This document shows positions 1 through 10,325 of a DNA stretch of 64,000 nucleotides, piece after piece. The notes beneath the pieces are model-generated. The model was not told the origin of the DNA. It did not search any database and saw nothing but the letters and a program-made list of their open reading frames with translations. Source of the stretch: Petaurus breviceps papuanus (Eukaryota > Chordata > Mammalia > Diprotodontia > Petauridae). Position 1 is the first letter of the stretch, and every line of letters starts with the position of its first letter. The position numbers and the translations under genes are program-made. The DNA lies in NCBI GenBank assembly GCA_028583685.1, contig JAMXIF010000032.1, forward strand, positions 578,975 to 642,974, written 5' to 3'.

Positions 1-60
1 CTTCCTTCCTTCCTTCCTCCCTCCCTCCCTCTTTCATTCCCTTCCTTCCTTCCTTTTTTT
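1..60. repeat. CTTCC-type polypyrimidine microsatellite
   Basis: Tandem CTTC/CCTC units run into a T-tract, with the left end cut by the window edge. This is simple low-complexity DNA with no coding sense. Confidence 0.9.
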
Positions 61-634
61 CTGAATCTTTTTCTGATAGAGTATTATGCTTTTTCAGGGA
101 TTTAGTTAAAATGAGTCATCTTTGAGGGATGTGCTTGAAATCAGTTAATAACTCATTTGCTCTCAGGGCTCTTTCCAGTTTTCCATTTCTTCTAGCTCCG
201 GAGATTATACTCAGTGAATGGGGCAAGCAGGGCTTACTGTCATGTTTATCACCGCAGGAGTTCAGGGCAGGCAGCCAATTTCAACTTCAGGGGGCAAAAG
301 GGCCGAGAAACTCCAGTGGGCCAGATCTGATTTTAGCCCTGTGGCTGTCTGCCTCTCTGTATGACGGCTCCTTCCAGAGGGGCCTTTGGTGGTAAGGTCA
401 GGTCTCAGAATGTTCTGGAATAAGCTTGTGCTCCTTCCATAAGGAATAGATGTAGACCATTCTGATGGAAAGGGTATGCAGACCTTAGCTCTTTCTGTAA
501 CACTTTCCTCCCCTCTGGCATAAGATCCCTTTTATATCAGATGTATTTTCTTTTCCTCCCTCCCCATATTTATCAAAACATGCTCACAGGAGGTGATATA
601 TTGCAAATATCATGGACCCCAAGGTCACAAGGAG
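61..634. other. Unassigned non-coding sequence
   Basis: I see no repeat family or gene here. The only open frame, 88 codons at 129-395 plus, has no recognisable domain and is as expected by chance. Confidence 0.5.
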
Positions 635-790
635 TTCCTGAGTTAGACTCCTGGATTGGCCATTTACCACCTACATGGTCTTGAGTAAATCAATCAGTTC
701 CCTGGGCCTCAGTGACCTTATCTATGTGATGAAGAAGATAGAGCTCATTGACCTCAAAGTTGCTTCTACTTTGAGATCTGTTGAAAAACT
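635..790 (+). repeat. MIR-type CORE-SINE fragment
   Basis: Reads as a sense MIR core: a 'gactcctggattggccattt' head, then the degenerate 'tcttgagtaaatcaatcagt' motif and 'cctgggcctcagtgacctta'. Strongly diverged, so old. Confidence 0.6.
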
Positions 791-1029
791 TATTCAAAAT
801 GAATTCTAAATGATTGTCAAGGTTCTATGTTACGCCTTTCAAAGGCATTTAATGCCTTTCTATGGGGAACAAGACTCCAATGTGTTTCCAACCCAGGAAG
901 TGAACTTCTACTTGTGAACTTTGAGCAAGCCACAGTAGGGATGAACTTTTTTGGAGGGACCTTCTAGGCACCTTTCAATGCATTCGTTAAATGCCTGCCT
1001 ATTCATTAAATACAACCCTGTTGTTAATA

Positions 1030-1530
1030 GTAATAAAAACAATAATGATAGATAGCATCTATATAGTGCTGGGCAAATATTATATAATTTTATCTTCACA
1101 ACAAGGAGACAGGTTGACTGCACAATAGTTAGAGCTCTGGGACTGGAGTCAGGAAGTCTTGGGTTCAAATGTGGCCTCAGTTTCACTTACTAGCTGGGTA
1201 GCCTTGGGAAAGTTACTTAACCTCTATTTAACTCAGTTTCCCAAACTGTAAAATGGGTATGATAAAAGCATCTACCTCCCACAGTTATTGTGAGGATCAA
1301 ACGAAATATTTGTGAAATTGTATAGTTGTACTTGGTAGGCACTATATAAATGCTAGCTATTTTTAATTATTATTAATCACTCTGGGAGGTAGGTGTTATT
1401 ACTATCACCATTTTACAGACAAGGAAGCCTAGGCATACAGAGAATACGTGACTTTTGCAGAGTCACACAGCTGATAAATACATTTGAATTCAGGTCTTTC
1501 CAACTCCAGGTCTATCCATTGCACCCAAAA
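1030..1530 (-). repeat. MIR-type CORE-SINE split by a younger SINE
   Basis: Antisense MIR sequence at 1030-1104 (atagcatctatatagtgctg...cttcacaacaa) resumes at about 1372 (ctgggaggtaggtgttatta, ccattttacaga, gagtcacacagct). The interruption falls inside the 'cacaacaa/gaggtaggt' part of the MIR and is a separate sense SINE. Confidence 0.7.
1105..1371 (+). repeat. tRNA-derived CORE-SINE inserted into a MIR
   Basis: Carries a tRNA-like head (ggagtcaggaagtcttgggt, then 'ttcaaat' B-box), the conserved core 'cagtttcccaaactgtaaaa' and a tail 'aggcactatataaatgctag'. It separates two halves of an antisense MIR, so it is the younger of the two. Confidence 0.7.
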
Positions 1531-2165
1531 ATGTCCTGGTAAATGTTTAACAATCAGATCTTGGAGGAAAATGTGTGCATGACACATTTTAAAGTTAGTC
1601 TGCATTATTAATATCTTCTCCATCACTTTCTTAAGACTAGACAGCCAACAAAACAACAAATCAAGCCATGATTTGTAGCATTTGCTGATTTTGAAGGTGT
1701 AAATACTCACACAGAAAGTTCAACATTGGCTCTCCTGAACACTGTGAGCGGGCTCCAACACATTTTTTTTTGGCACCATCTACCTGTACAGGAGTTGTAG
1801 TTGACTGTCTCCTATTCCTAGGCTGAAAGTTTGCCCTGAGATCATGCTCTGGGAGGCTGTGAGAGCCCAGATGGTTCAGGGAAGGTTAGAGTTATCCTTT
1901 AGGAGTTTTGCTCTCATCAGATGCTCAAGGACGTGGTATTTGGTCAGGGTGGATTCCTCGGCAATGAGACCCCAAGAGATACAGCTTGTTCTCCTTTTTG
2001 AAAACAAGGGCAGACAGAAAAGAGCTTAGTCCCAGGGAAACCATCCTTGGCATCTTCAATGTCAGAGAAGAAATGATCATAGAAAAAAATTAATCTTGTA
2101 AAGTTTTCTGATCTTGCCTTTTTAAATGATACCTGTGATTTCTGAAGAAGGCAACAGAGACCTCA
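1531..2165. other. Unassigned non-coding sequence
   Basis: No repeat or gene recognised. Short open frames at 1429-1710 minus and 1844-2029 plus have no domain signature and are treated as chance. Confidence 0.45.
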
Positions 2166-2177
2166 CTATCAAATGGG

Positions 2178-2330
2178 CATCTCCTCTTCTCTCCCCTCTC
2201 CCTCTCCTCTCTCCATCTTTTTCCCTCTCCCTCTCTACCTCTCTCCATCTCCCTCTTCCTCTTTTCCTCTCTCCCTCTCTTCCTCTCTCTTTCTTTTCCT
2301 TCATTCCTCCCTCCCTCCCTCCTTCCTGAT
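2178..2330. repeat. CT-rich low-complexity tract
   Basis: About 150 bases of almost pure C/T on this strand, in units such as CTCTCCCTC. It creates overlapping Ser/Leu/Pro-rich frames on one strand and Glu/Arg-rich frames on the other, all artefacts. Confidence 0.9.
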
Positions 2331-2414
2331 TTTCAACTGTGGTAGAGAATTGGAACTATTAGGGAGACAATCTCTGCATAAATGAAGTGCTGTTATTTGT
2401 CAGTCAGGGAGCAG

Positions 2415-2535
2415 TGATAAGGTGCCCACCATGTGCTAGGTACTATGGATAGAAATACAAAAGTGAAACAGTTGATTCAGGAAACTTACATTCTACCAGG
2501 GAGATGCAAATTTTTCACAGATAAGTGAATGCAGT
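2415..2535 (-). repeat. L2 LINE 3' end fragment (antisense)
   Basis: Matches the reverse complement of the L2 3' region: 'gtgctaggtactatggatag', then 'acttacattctaccagggag'. Old and diverged. Confidence 0.55.
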
Positions 2536-2696
2536 ATAGTTATAAAATGGAAAGCCAGCTATGGTGGAGGTGTCTCAAAAACAAGGGACATCTGTGAGCA
2601 TCTCACACAACACATTCATTCAGTTATGAATATGTATGCCTATGCATAATTAAATAAAACCCACGATCCAGTTCCCAGTAGGAAAAAAAAATTTAT

Positions 2697-2914
2697 TTTG
2701 TTGTTATTCAGTCATGTCCAACTTTTCGTGACCCCATATGGTGTTTCCTTGGCAAAGATACTGGAGTGGTTTGCCATTTCCTTCTCCAATGGATTAAAGC
2801 AAACAGAAGTTAAGTGACTTGCTCAGGTCACACAGCTAGTGAGTGTCTGAGGCTGGTTCAGGTCTTCCTGACTCCAGACTCAGTGCTCTACCCACTGTAC
2901 TATCTACCTGCCTC
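2697..2914 (-). repeat. MAR1-type CORE-SINE
   Basis: Reads in reverse as a marsupial MAR1: 'ttgttgttattcagtcatgt', 'cttggcaaagatactggagt', 'aagtgacttgctcaggtcac', ending near the tRNA-derived head at 2914. Confidence 0.85.
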
Positions 2915-2934
2915 CAATACAGATTAGCATTTGC

Positions 2935-3085
2935 ACTGCAATTTAATCTTAGAGAATCACTCAGGATCACTGAGAGATAAAAAGACCTGCCCAAGGTCAT
3001 ACAGCCAGTATGTGTGAGAAGGACTTGAACCCAGGTCTTCCTCATTCTGAGTCCAGTTCTCTATTCACTATCCCATCCTGCCTTT
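2935..3085 (-). repeat. THER1-type CORE-SINE fragment
   Basis: Antisense: 'gcaatttaatcttagagaat', 'ctgcccaaggtcatacagcc', 'gaacccaggtcttcctcatt'. Lies directly against the neighbouring MAR1. Confidence 0.65.
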
Positions 3086-3206
3086 CCCTACTTGCCATAC
3101 CTGTGGCAAAATCAGATGGTGATAAGGTGTCACAACTACTCAAAGTCCATATGTGAATCTGTCATTTATAATTTACTTCTAAAATAGGAAGACTTAACTT
3201 AAACTC

Positions 3207-3454
3207 ATTGTTGTTCAGTCGTGTCTGATCCTTCGTGACTTTATTTGAGATTTTCTTGACAAAGATGCTGGAGTACTTTGCTGTTTCTTTTTCTAGCTCA
3301 TTTTACAGATGAGGAAACTGAGGCAAACAGGGTTAAGTGACTTGCCCAGGGTCACACAGCTAGTAAGTGTCTGAGGATGGATTTGAACTCAAGCAGATGA
3401 GTCTTCCTGACTTTAAGCCCAGTGCTCTATCCACTGCTCCACCTAGCTACCCTA
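3207..3454 (-). repeat. MAR1-type CORE-SINE, near full length
   Basis: Antisense copy from 'cattgttgttcagtcgtgtc' through 'cattttacagatgaggaaac' and 'cttgcccagggtcacacagc' to the head 'ccactgctccacctagctac'. Confidence 0.9.
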
Positions 3455-4732
3455 ATAACTTAAATGACCTTAGGCGTATTATGGTTTGTTGAACCATTGA
3501 AGACTCTAGACGTGGCTCATTAGTTGATTTTACCCACTTATGCTCCTGGCTGTATTCCTGTAGCTAAGCCCTGCCTGGTGCTTAATTGATCGCGCCATCT
3601 TTCAACTCCTCATTGTGAACTAAAAGCAGTTTGTTTCAGCCTTCCAAACCCCATGACGATAATCCGGGATGGTTTTAGTGCAAAGGCTCCCTTTTACTTG
3701 ATGCCAGAATGAACTTTTTTTGTGCCTTACTTATTGCACATATTGGATTATTGACCCAGCATCCCCTTGCTGCCAAGCAGAATTATGTGAACTGGAGAAA
3801 CGCCATGTAAAGTGTGTTTGGTGTCAGGTTGCCGAGAGATGCCAGCTCTTCACAGGCGCTCGATTTCTGTGCTTCAGTCTAGATTGTTATTTAGCAGGAC
3901 TCCAGCTGCCATCACCTGGACAGGACAAGATGTCTAATATATTTACAGGTGTTCTGGTCATGCTAGATTTGGGGTGGTGTGGAAGCCACCTGTGAAAACT
4001 GGCTGGTTTGCAAAGCCTGAAGGAGGCCTGGGAGGAAACTCAATGGTTTTGCATCCTGGGTTGCCATCTTGCCTTGACCTGAAGTGCAGAGTTCCATCCT
4101 AGAATGTTCAGTCTTCTCCTTAGGATGATGGACAGGGAGGTAGGTGCTGCTGGGCTCCCCTCCCCCATCGCTCTGCATTATGAGCAGCACCAGCCCAGGT
4201 AACCATCAGAAAGTGAACTGTCACCTTGGAATTCTCTAAACGTCTGGATGAAGATGCTAATTGAGGAATGTGTTCAACAAGAGATTAGCGGGCTCTAGTA
4301 GGAAAGCTCAGGGGCCAGGGACTGGGAACTGATTGCTTTGCAAGGTAAGCTCAAGCTTTTCTCGTCGAGATCTAATTTTTGACCTCATCTCTCACCCTAA
4401 CCCTGAGACTTTGATGGGAACCTTGACTCAATCCTGGTTGTTACCAGGGAGAGATCTTATCGTGTTAGCCTTTCACTCAAGCAAAATTGGATTGAAAATC
4501 TTGCCAGTCTGCCCCTGGACAGTGCATTTCCTTTGACTGAGAATGACTGGCTAGCCGAAATAGTTGCTTTCTTCCACCTACCATTAGCAGGCAGCAGAGA
4601 GAACAGCTTATTAGCCAGTTGTCAGAGGACCCAGAAGAATAATAGAGGCAAGGAAAGGCAGAGGAGAGCATGAAACAACCACCTTCTGGAATCACGAGCT
4701 TTGCAGCAAGAAGAGAGTTTCAGAATCATCTG
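3455..4732. other. Unassigned, apparently repeat-free stretch
   Basis: About 1.3 kb in which I recognise no repeat. Open frames at 3720-3995 plus and 3963-4190 minus are short and unfamiliar. It may be single-copy intergenic DNA. Confidence 0.4.
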
Positions 4733-4925
4733 ACAATAATAGTTTGATTTAAATAATTTGCAAGATGCTTTACATGTTATCTCCCTTGATCCTCATGACA
4801 ACCGTGGTGCTATTATTATTCCTCTTTTATGGATGAGGAGACTGAGGCAAACAGAAGTTAAATGTCTTGTCCAGGGTTATACACTTAGTGTCTGAGGCAG
4901 TGTTAAAACTTGGTCTTCTTGACTT
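4733..4925 (-). repeat. MIR-type CORE-SINE
   Basis: Antisense MIR: 'tgctttacatgttatctccc', 'ttgatcctcatgacaaccgt', 'ggatgaggagactgaggcaa', 'ttgtccagggttatacac'. Confidence 0.75.
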
Positions 4926-5390
4926 TATGCATTGCATAAACTGGCTAGCTCCTAAGGAATTTCCTCCTCCTCCTTTTTTAAAGAGCGACAATTGGAATCC
5001 TGGAGACATTAAGCGTGTTGTTCAAGGGGACACAGGCATTTTTGAACCTTGCTCCTCACTTTGAAACATGAAGTGACCCCGACAAAGAATCGCTTTGTTG
5101 TACCTATGGTCTGATCTGTGTCACATGAAGAGAACAGTGCCCCCTTCCTCCCATCCCACATATATAGTGTGAAGGTGCTTTGAGTTTGCCAGAGGAAGAA
5201 AGCAGACCAAGCCACCATGGTGGTGATAAAGCGCCTCATACTTTCTGCTATTTCGGAAGACTTTTCTAGAGCTCTACTCACAACCTTCATTGGCTTTCGC
5301 TGTTTCCCAGCAGCTTTTGTTTTTGTGTCCTCAGCACCTGAAAGTGCCTAGAACATGGTTTATTGTTACCCAGGTTGCTGTTACTGTGTT

Positions 5391-5655
5391 TGTCCTTTGT
5401 TTTTGAAGAGGACCACGGCATCAGGGAGACGATGACATGACTTGCAGTTGACTTTGATTTGAGTGAGGCAGGGCTGTGCAAGGTCACCAGCCTCACTTTC
5501 TCCTCCAGAGCCGTCTGGATCCAGTGATCAGAATTCATCAGGATGAGTGGAGATGGCCCAGGATGCAATGGGAGACCCTGGCCCTTTTAGACTAAGGCCT
5601 TTTCCAGTATTCACTTAGGGTGAGGTACTGCCCATTCAGTGAAAAGACCTTATTG
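5391..5655 (+). repeat. Unassigned ~270-bp interspersed repeat, copy 1
   Basis: Begins 'tttgtcctttgtttttgaag' and runs through 'gacatgacttgcagttgact', 'gcaaggtcaccagcctcact', 'ctcctccagagccgtctgga' to 'tgaggtactgcccattcagt'. The same order of motifs recurs at 9.38, 36.59, 37.73 and 38.40 kb. I cannot name the family; the orientation given is arbitrary. Confidence 0.8.
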
Positions 5656-5929
5656 TTATCCATGAATCTAAAAAAGCTTCACTGAGGAGCTACAGCTTGA
5701 ACTAGGATTCAGGATAAATGTGATGTTAGCATTCAGATCTGAAAGACATCGAACAGTGTGTGATACAAATCAGGGCAGGAGGTTTGGAATCATATTGTAG
5801 TGGACCTTAATTGTAAGGTGAAAGCAATCTGGCTGTTATTTAGTACATGAAAGAAAACAAATGTCACCCACTAAAGAAGGGAAAGCAACCAATTGTGACT
5901 AGTGGAAAAAGCAAACACAAAACTCCTCT

Positions 5930-6345
5930 AGCTGGCATTCAAGACCCTTCATAGTCTGGCTTGAATTTATTTCTCTAGACTCATTTAAGTTACACTTTCT
6001 CCCCACACATTCTGTATTCCAACTAAGCCGCTTGTTCCCTGTATGCCATCTTTTGCCTTTGTGCAGGCCATCCCCTGTACCTAGAATGCCCTCCTACATT
6101 ACTTCTGCTTCCTGAAACCCCTAGCTCCTTTGAAGCTCAGCTTATGTACCCCAAGGACTTTTGTGATGCACCTAGATAGTAATGTTACTCTCTGACCACT
6201 GAAACTGTTGGATATATAGTTTGTGCTAACTTCTATACATGTTGGTCCTCTCACCCCAGTAAAATATAAGATTATCAAGGGAGGGTGGCCATTCTCTAAC
6301 ACCTAGCATATCATAAGTGCTTAATAAATGCTTATTAAATTGAAT
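5930..6345 (+). repeat. L2 LINE 3' end (sense)
   Basis: Follows the L2 3' layout: 'attcaagacccttcatagtc', 'tttgtgcaggccatcccctg', 'ctagaatgccctcctacatt', then 'cctagcatatcataagtgct' and 'taataaatgcttattaaatt' at the very end. Confidence 0.85.
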
Positions 6346-6539
6346 TGGATAGTCAGTCAACAAGCATTTATTAAGCACCTACTATTTGTTTAGGCACTCT
6401 ATAACCCTGGATGATATAAAGAAAGGCAAAAATCAGCTCTTATTCTCAAGGATCTCACAGTCTAAAGGGGGAAACAACATGCAAATGATTATGCACAAAC
6501 AAGATCTACTGAACAAATTGGGCATAGTCTGAAAGGGAG

Positions 6540-7098
6540 AGACAGCTGTGTGGCTCAGTGGAAAGAGTGTTGAGCTTGAAGTCGGGAAGGCTTCTCTTCC
6601 TGAGTTCAAATCTGAGCATAGACACTTACTAGCTGTGTGACCCTGGGCAAGTCACTTAACCCTATTTGCCTCAGTTTCTTCATCTGTAAAAAGAGCTGCA
6701 AGGGGCGGCCAGGTAGCACAGCAAGTAGGAGCACCGGCTCCAGTGTTGAGAAGACCTGGAGATCGAATCCCGGGCTCAGACACTTAGCCCCCACCCAGAA
6801 ACACCTGGCTCTGTAACCTTGAGCAAGTTACTTAACCCCAAATGCTTAGGGGCGGCCAGGTGGCTCAGGGAGTGGGAGTACTGGCTCCAGTGTTGGGACG
6901 ACCTGGAGATCGAATCCCGGGCTCAGACACTCAGCACCACACCTAGAAATAACTGGCCGTGTAACCTTGAGCAAGTTACTTAACCCCAATTGCTTAAAAA
7001 AAAAAAAAAGAGCTGCAGAAGGAAATGGAAAATCACTCCAGTATTTTTTCCAAGAAAACCCCAAGTGGGGTTACAGAGTTGGACACAGCTGAAAAGAC
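6540..7098 (+). repeat. MAR1-type CORE-SINE split by a SINE dimer
   Basis: Head and core run 6540-6700 (gacacttactagctgtgtga, ctcagtttcttcatctgtaa) and resume at 7018 (aaggaaatggaaaatcactc, aagaaaaccccaagtggggt). Excluding the insert it is about 250 bases, normal for this family. Confidence 0.85.
6701..7007 (+). repeat. Dimeric tRNA-derived SINE (SINE1/WSINE1-like variant)
   Basis: Two tandem monomers, 6701-6848 and 6849-7007. Each starts 'ggggcggccaggt' and shares the variant 'gacctggagatcgaatcccg' and 'gagcaagttacttaacccca'. Only the second has an A-tail. The pair is flanked by the 10-base direct repeat AAGAGCTGCA (6691-6700 and 7008-7017), so it was inserted as one unit. Confidence 0.85.
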
Positions 7099-7262
7099 TA
7101 GAAAACAATGGCAAGGGAAGGCACTAAGATTCATGAGAGCTAGGAAAGACTTTTTGTAGAAGGTGCAACTTTGGCTGAGACTTGAAGCAAGCCGGAGGAG
7201 CCAAGAGGCAGAGACAAAGAGAATTTCACGTATGTGGGACAGCCATCTAAAAATGCTCAAAG

Positions 7263-7427
7263 GGGGGGCGCCTAGGTGGTGGTGCAGTGAATAGGGCACT
7301 GGCCCTGGAGTCAGGAGAACCTGAGCTCAAACCCAGCCTCAGACACTTGACACACTTACTAGCTGTGTGACCTTGAGCAAGTCACTTAACCCCAATTGCT
7401 TTGCCTTCCCCCCCTCCAAAAAAAATT
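7263..7427 (+). repeat. SINE1/WSINE1-type SINE with target duplications
   Basis: tRNA-like head (gtgcagtgaatagggcactg), B-box-like 'gagctcaaacccagcct', 'cacttactagctgtgtgacc', 'cacttaaccccaattgcttt', then an A-rich tail. Flanked by the 13-base direct repeat AAAATGCTCAAAG at 7250-7262 and 7428-7440. Confidence 0.93.
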
Positions 7428-7519
7428 AAAATGCTCAAAGTTGAAAGATGGAGTATTGTATTTAAGAAATAGCAAGGAAGTCAGATAATATTTCTAGTGG
7501 TGGTGGTAGTTCATGGAAG

Positions 7520-7650
7520 AAAGGTATTTATTAAGGCCTAGTATGTATCAGATACTATGCTGGGAATGGAATGGGATGGGATGGTGACACAGAGATAGAA
7601 ATGAAATTATCCAGGCCTTCAAGAAGCTTCCATTCTATAAGAATGAAAAA
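7520..7650 (-). repeat. L2 LINE 3' fragment (antisense)
   Basis: Reads 'aggtatttattaaggcctag', 'tatcagatactatgctggga', 'ccaggccttcaagaagcttc', matching the reverse of an L2 3' end. Diverged. Confidence 0.55.
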
Positions 7651-7654
7651 TAAT

Positions 7655-8095
7655 AGGGGGGTCAAAAAAAAGAGCTGAGCTCAGGTTTACAGATGTTGAG
7701 TTACCAGAACGATCGCTAGGCATTTGGAAAATGGGGCCTGGAGACTTCCCACCTGCTCTCTTTTTTCCTAAAATGCACATTAATAAATTTAATGGTGATG
7801 CTTATAATTGATCTTTCCTAACTCTCTCGCCTGTTACCTCTCTCAGGCTTATGCATTTATTTATTTTGCTTCAAAACGCCACAGTATTTAACACACCTGC
7901 CAGCTTCCAGTCCTTTTAAAATAGTCATTCTGGCAACAATAGTTGTGCTGAACAAGGATTCCTGGAACTGACCCAGATCTCAGATGAGTCTTAAATCCTG
8001 GGGAATACCAATCTTTGTATCTTCAGGGAAATCCTATTTAAGAGTCTTTTCCATTCCCCCTGGATTTGGAAATCTGAAATTAATATTTTCCTCTT
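7655..8095. other. Unassigned non-coding sequence
   Basis: No family recognised. The open frame beginning at 7984 runs into the CT-rich tract that follows and is an artefact. Confidence 0.4.
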
Positions 8096-8099
8096 TTAC

Positions 8100-8250
8100 C
8101 AAGTGTTTTTCCTTCCCACACCCCTCCCTTTCTCTCCTCCCTTCCCTTCCTTTCCTCTCCTTTCTTCCCCTTCCTGCTATTTTTTTCTTTCCTTGCATAT
8201 CTCCCCAATGTCCCTCTTTCCTCCTCCCCCTCCCTTTTTCTTTTCATCAT
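8100..8250. repeat. CT-rich low-complexity tract
   Basis: Mostly C/T with TTCC and CTCC units. It accounts for most of a 128-codon plus-strand frame (7984-8370), which is Ser/Leu/Pro-rich and non-biological. Confidence 0.85.
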
Positions 8251-8507
8251 CTAAATAAAATGAAGTCTTTGTTAAAGGCAATATTCATTCCTTGGAGGCA
8301 TCATGATGTTTGTGATCTGGGGGCAACAGGTGTAGATAAGACCTTTTCAAAGCAAGACAAGCACATCTGATCCAAAGAAGCTGAGACTGCTGATATTCTC
8401 CTTACACCCCCCACATCCCCCTCTATCAATAGGCTGCCAAAAAGGCAAGGTCTTGCCTGTACTACTACTCCTAGGTCCTTCTAGGAGAAAGCGTTCTGAT
8501 AGGAATT

Positions 8508-8550
8508 TTTTTGGGTGGTGGGTTTGTGGGGGGGGGAGGGGTGGGAGGTC
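8508..8550. repeat. G-rich low-complexity tract
   Basis: A run of GGTGG and poly-G units on the plus strand. Runs of three or more G could form a G-quadruplex, but no gene context makes this meaningful. Confidence 0.7.
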
Positions 8551-8597
8551 ATGCCCAATCTACCTAATGTATCCTTAATACATCTCTGAGTTGAATG

Positions 8598-8815
8598 TAA
8601 GAGTCAGCTAGAGTAGATAGTTAGCCTTGGAACCAAGAAAACCCGGGTTCAAATTCTTCCTCTGATACTGGCTATGTGTCAGTGTGCCAATCATTAATCC
8701 TTTAGTGCTTGTTAGGAAACTCTAAGGCACTAAATCAGAGAGAATGCTGACCTGCTTTGGAAGAGAGAGCTCCATATAAAATTATAAGTTCAGTCCCTGT
8801 ATGCCTAGGTCAGAT
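8598..8815 (+). repeat. THER1-type CORE-SINE
   Basis: Head-like 'agaaaacccgggttcaaatt', then 'aaactctaaggcactaaatc', 'gctgacctgctttggaagag' and 'ttcagtccctgtatgcctag', the order expected for a sense THER1-type element. Confidence 0.6.
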
Positions 8816-8964
8816 CAGGACTCAGGGGAGTGCTGATGCAGAGAAATCATTATACCCATTATCTGCCCCTGCAGGATGTGTGGGTCTGGTGATGTAGGAG
8901 ATGACTGAGGTTAGAAGGTAGAATTAGCATCCAGAAGAGCAAAAGAGAATGGTAAAATTCTTGA

Positions 8965-9295
8965 CTCAATGATATATGGATATTGATTGAGGGAAATGAA
9001 GATGTTTAGCTTGGAGAAAAGAATGCTGAGGTGGTAGGAAGATGATAGCTTTCTGAAGAGAGATAAAATGTGTTCTTCTGTCTGATCCCAGAGGTCAGAA
9101 CTAGGAGCAATGGGTGGAAGTTGCAAAGAGGTCAATTGAAGCATAGCATTAGGGCAAAAAAGAGAATAAGTGCTTGTATTTGGAGCTATCTCATAGTGAA
9201 ACAGACTGCCCTGGACAGTGGTATGTTTACTGCTCCGTCACAAAGGTCTTCAAGTGAAGACTGACCACTTGTCAGCTGTGATGTTATAAGAATTT
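8965..9295 (+). repeat. CR1/L3 LINE 3' fragment (sense)
   Basis: Contains 'agaggtcagaactaggagca', 'atgggtggaagttgcaaaga', 'aaacagactgccctggacag' and 'aaaggtcttcaagtgaagac', hallmarks of the CR1/L3 ORF2 end and 3' region. Diverged with gaps. Confidence 0.8.
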
Positions 9296-9375
9296 TTTTT
9301 AATACGAGTTGGTCCAGAAGTCCTTTAACATTCTAAATTATGGAATTCACAGGCCACGGACGATGATTTTAATTT

Positions 9376-9580
9376 GTTGTGGTTCATCCTTCATTTTTGA
9401 AGATGATCATAGGGTAAAGTCTTGCCTTATATGTATTTAAGTAAGGCAAAGTCATGCAAAGTCATCAGCCTCCCTCTCACTTTCAGAGTCACTGAAGTCC
9501 AGTGGCAAGACAAAAGTCAGGATGATCGGTGAGGTCCTGGGATGCAGTTGATTGGACCCAGTTGGGACCACTGTTTCCAA
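9376..9580 (+). repeat. Unassigned ~270-bp interspersed repeat, copy 2
   Basis: Diverged copy: 'ttcatttttgaagatgatca', 'tcatgcaaagtcatcagcct', 'ccagtggcaagacaaaagtc', 'gaggtcctgggatgcagttg'. Motif order matches the copy at 5.39 kb. Confidence 0.65.
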
Positions 9581-9639
9581 AAGTCTGCAAAAGGATGATG
9601 GGTAGTAGAAATTGTTCTTGTCTGGTGAATGACCTGGGC

Positions 9640-9855
9640 AGGGAATCATAGAAAGACCTAGGTTCTAATCCAGGCACTGCACTTACATAATGCAGCACAG
9701 TTCTTTGCCTCTCTGGTCTTTGGGAACATTATCTGCAAGGAAAATGGCAATACTTGTCTTGTCTAATTCAGAGGGCTGTTACAAGGATCACATGAGATGA
9801 TGGTTGTGAAAATATTTTGTAAAATGTGAAGCCTGTACAAATTCTAAATCCATTT
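9640..9855 (+). repeat. MIR-type CORE-SINE
   Basis: Sense MIR with a poor head: 'acctaggttctaatccaggc', 'tgcctctctggtctttggga', 'gagggctgttacaaggatca', 'catgagatgatggttgtgaa'. Confidence 0.65.
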
Positions 9856-10146
9856 AAATAAAATTCTTTGAGTCTCTAAGCATCCCCTCTGAAATAGCAC
9901 TTGGTAGGTGGGTGGATAGGAGAAAAGACTGATTTATCCAAGATAACTCCATTGGCTGCCAGTTTCTCTCTGCCTATGCAGGTTCCTCTACTCCTTGAGA
10001 AGCAGGACTATCTCTGCCTTGTGGCTGATGAAAAAAAAAAACACCAGCAAAAAGCATGTGTTTTCCTTGCATAAACACCAAAGGTTGTCAGAGGCCTAGG
10101 AAGCTAAGAAAAACCTTTGACTTATTTAGGAAAAACTAGTATAAAG

Positions 10147-10325
10147 GAAACGTTGTACATTGGACAGAAGGCTGGGTTTGGCATCAGAGGACCAGAGTTC
10201 AGACACTGGCTCTACCACTTACCAGCTGTGTGACCTTGAGAAAGTCACTTTACGTCTCTGAACTTGTTTCCTTTTTTGTAAACTTAAGGGGTTGATTCAG
10301 AAGACCTCTGAAGTCCTTCGCAGTA
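10147..10325 (+). repeat. CORE-SINE with CR1/L3-like tail (MIR3/THER type)
   Basis: Sense: 'ctggctctaccacttaccag', 'ctgtgtgaccttgagaaagt', then the tail 'cagaagacctctgaagtcct'. Old. Confidence 0.7.

Larger units (their letters stand above)
6346..7245 (-). repeat. L2 LINE 3' region carrying nested SINEs
   Basis: Antisense L2: 'aagcatttattaagcaccta', 'aaagaaaggcaaaaatcagc', 'caaggatctcacagtctaaa' at the left; 'gggaaggcactaagattcat', 'ctgagacttgaagcaagccg' at the right. Between them sits a MAR1 that itself contains a SINE dimer. It abuts the sense L2 end at 6345, so the two form a tail-to-tail L2 pair. Confidence 0.75.

Noticed and set aside
2122-2385. Overlapping Ser/Pro-rich and Glu/Arg-rich frames
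   Set aside because: Products of a CT/GA-rich tract.
7984-8370. 128-codon plus-strand open frame
   Set aside because: Most of it is a CT-rich low-complexity tract giving Ser/Leu/Pro repeats; no domain.
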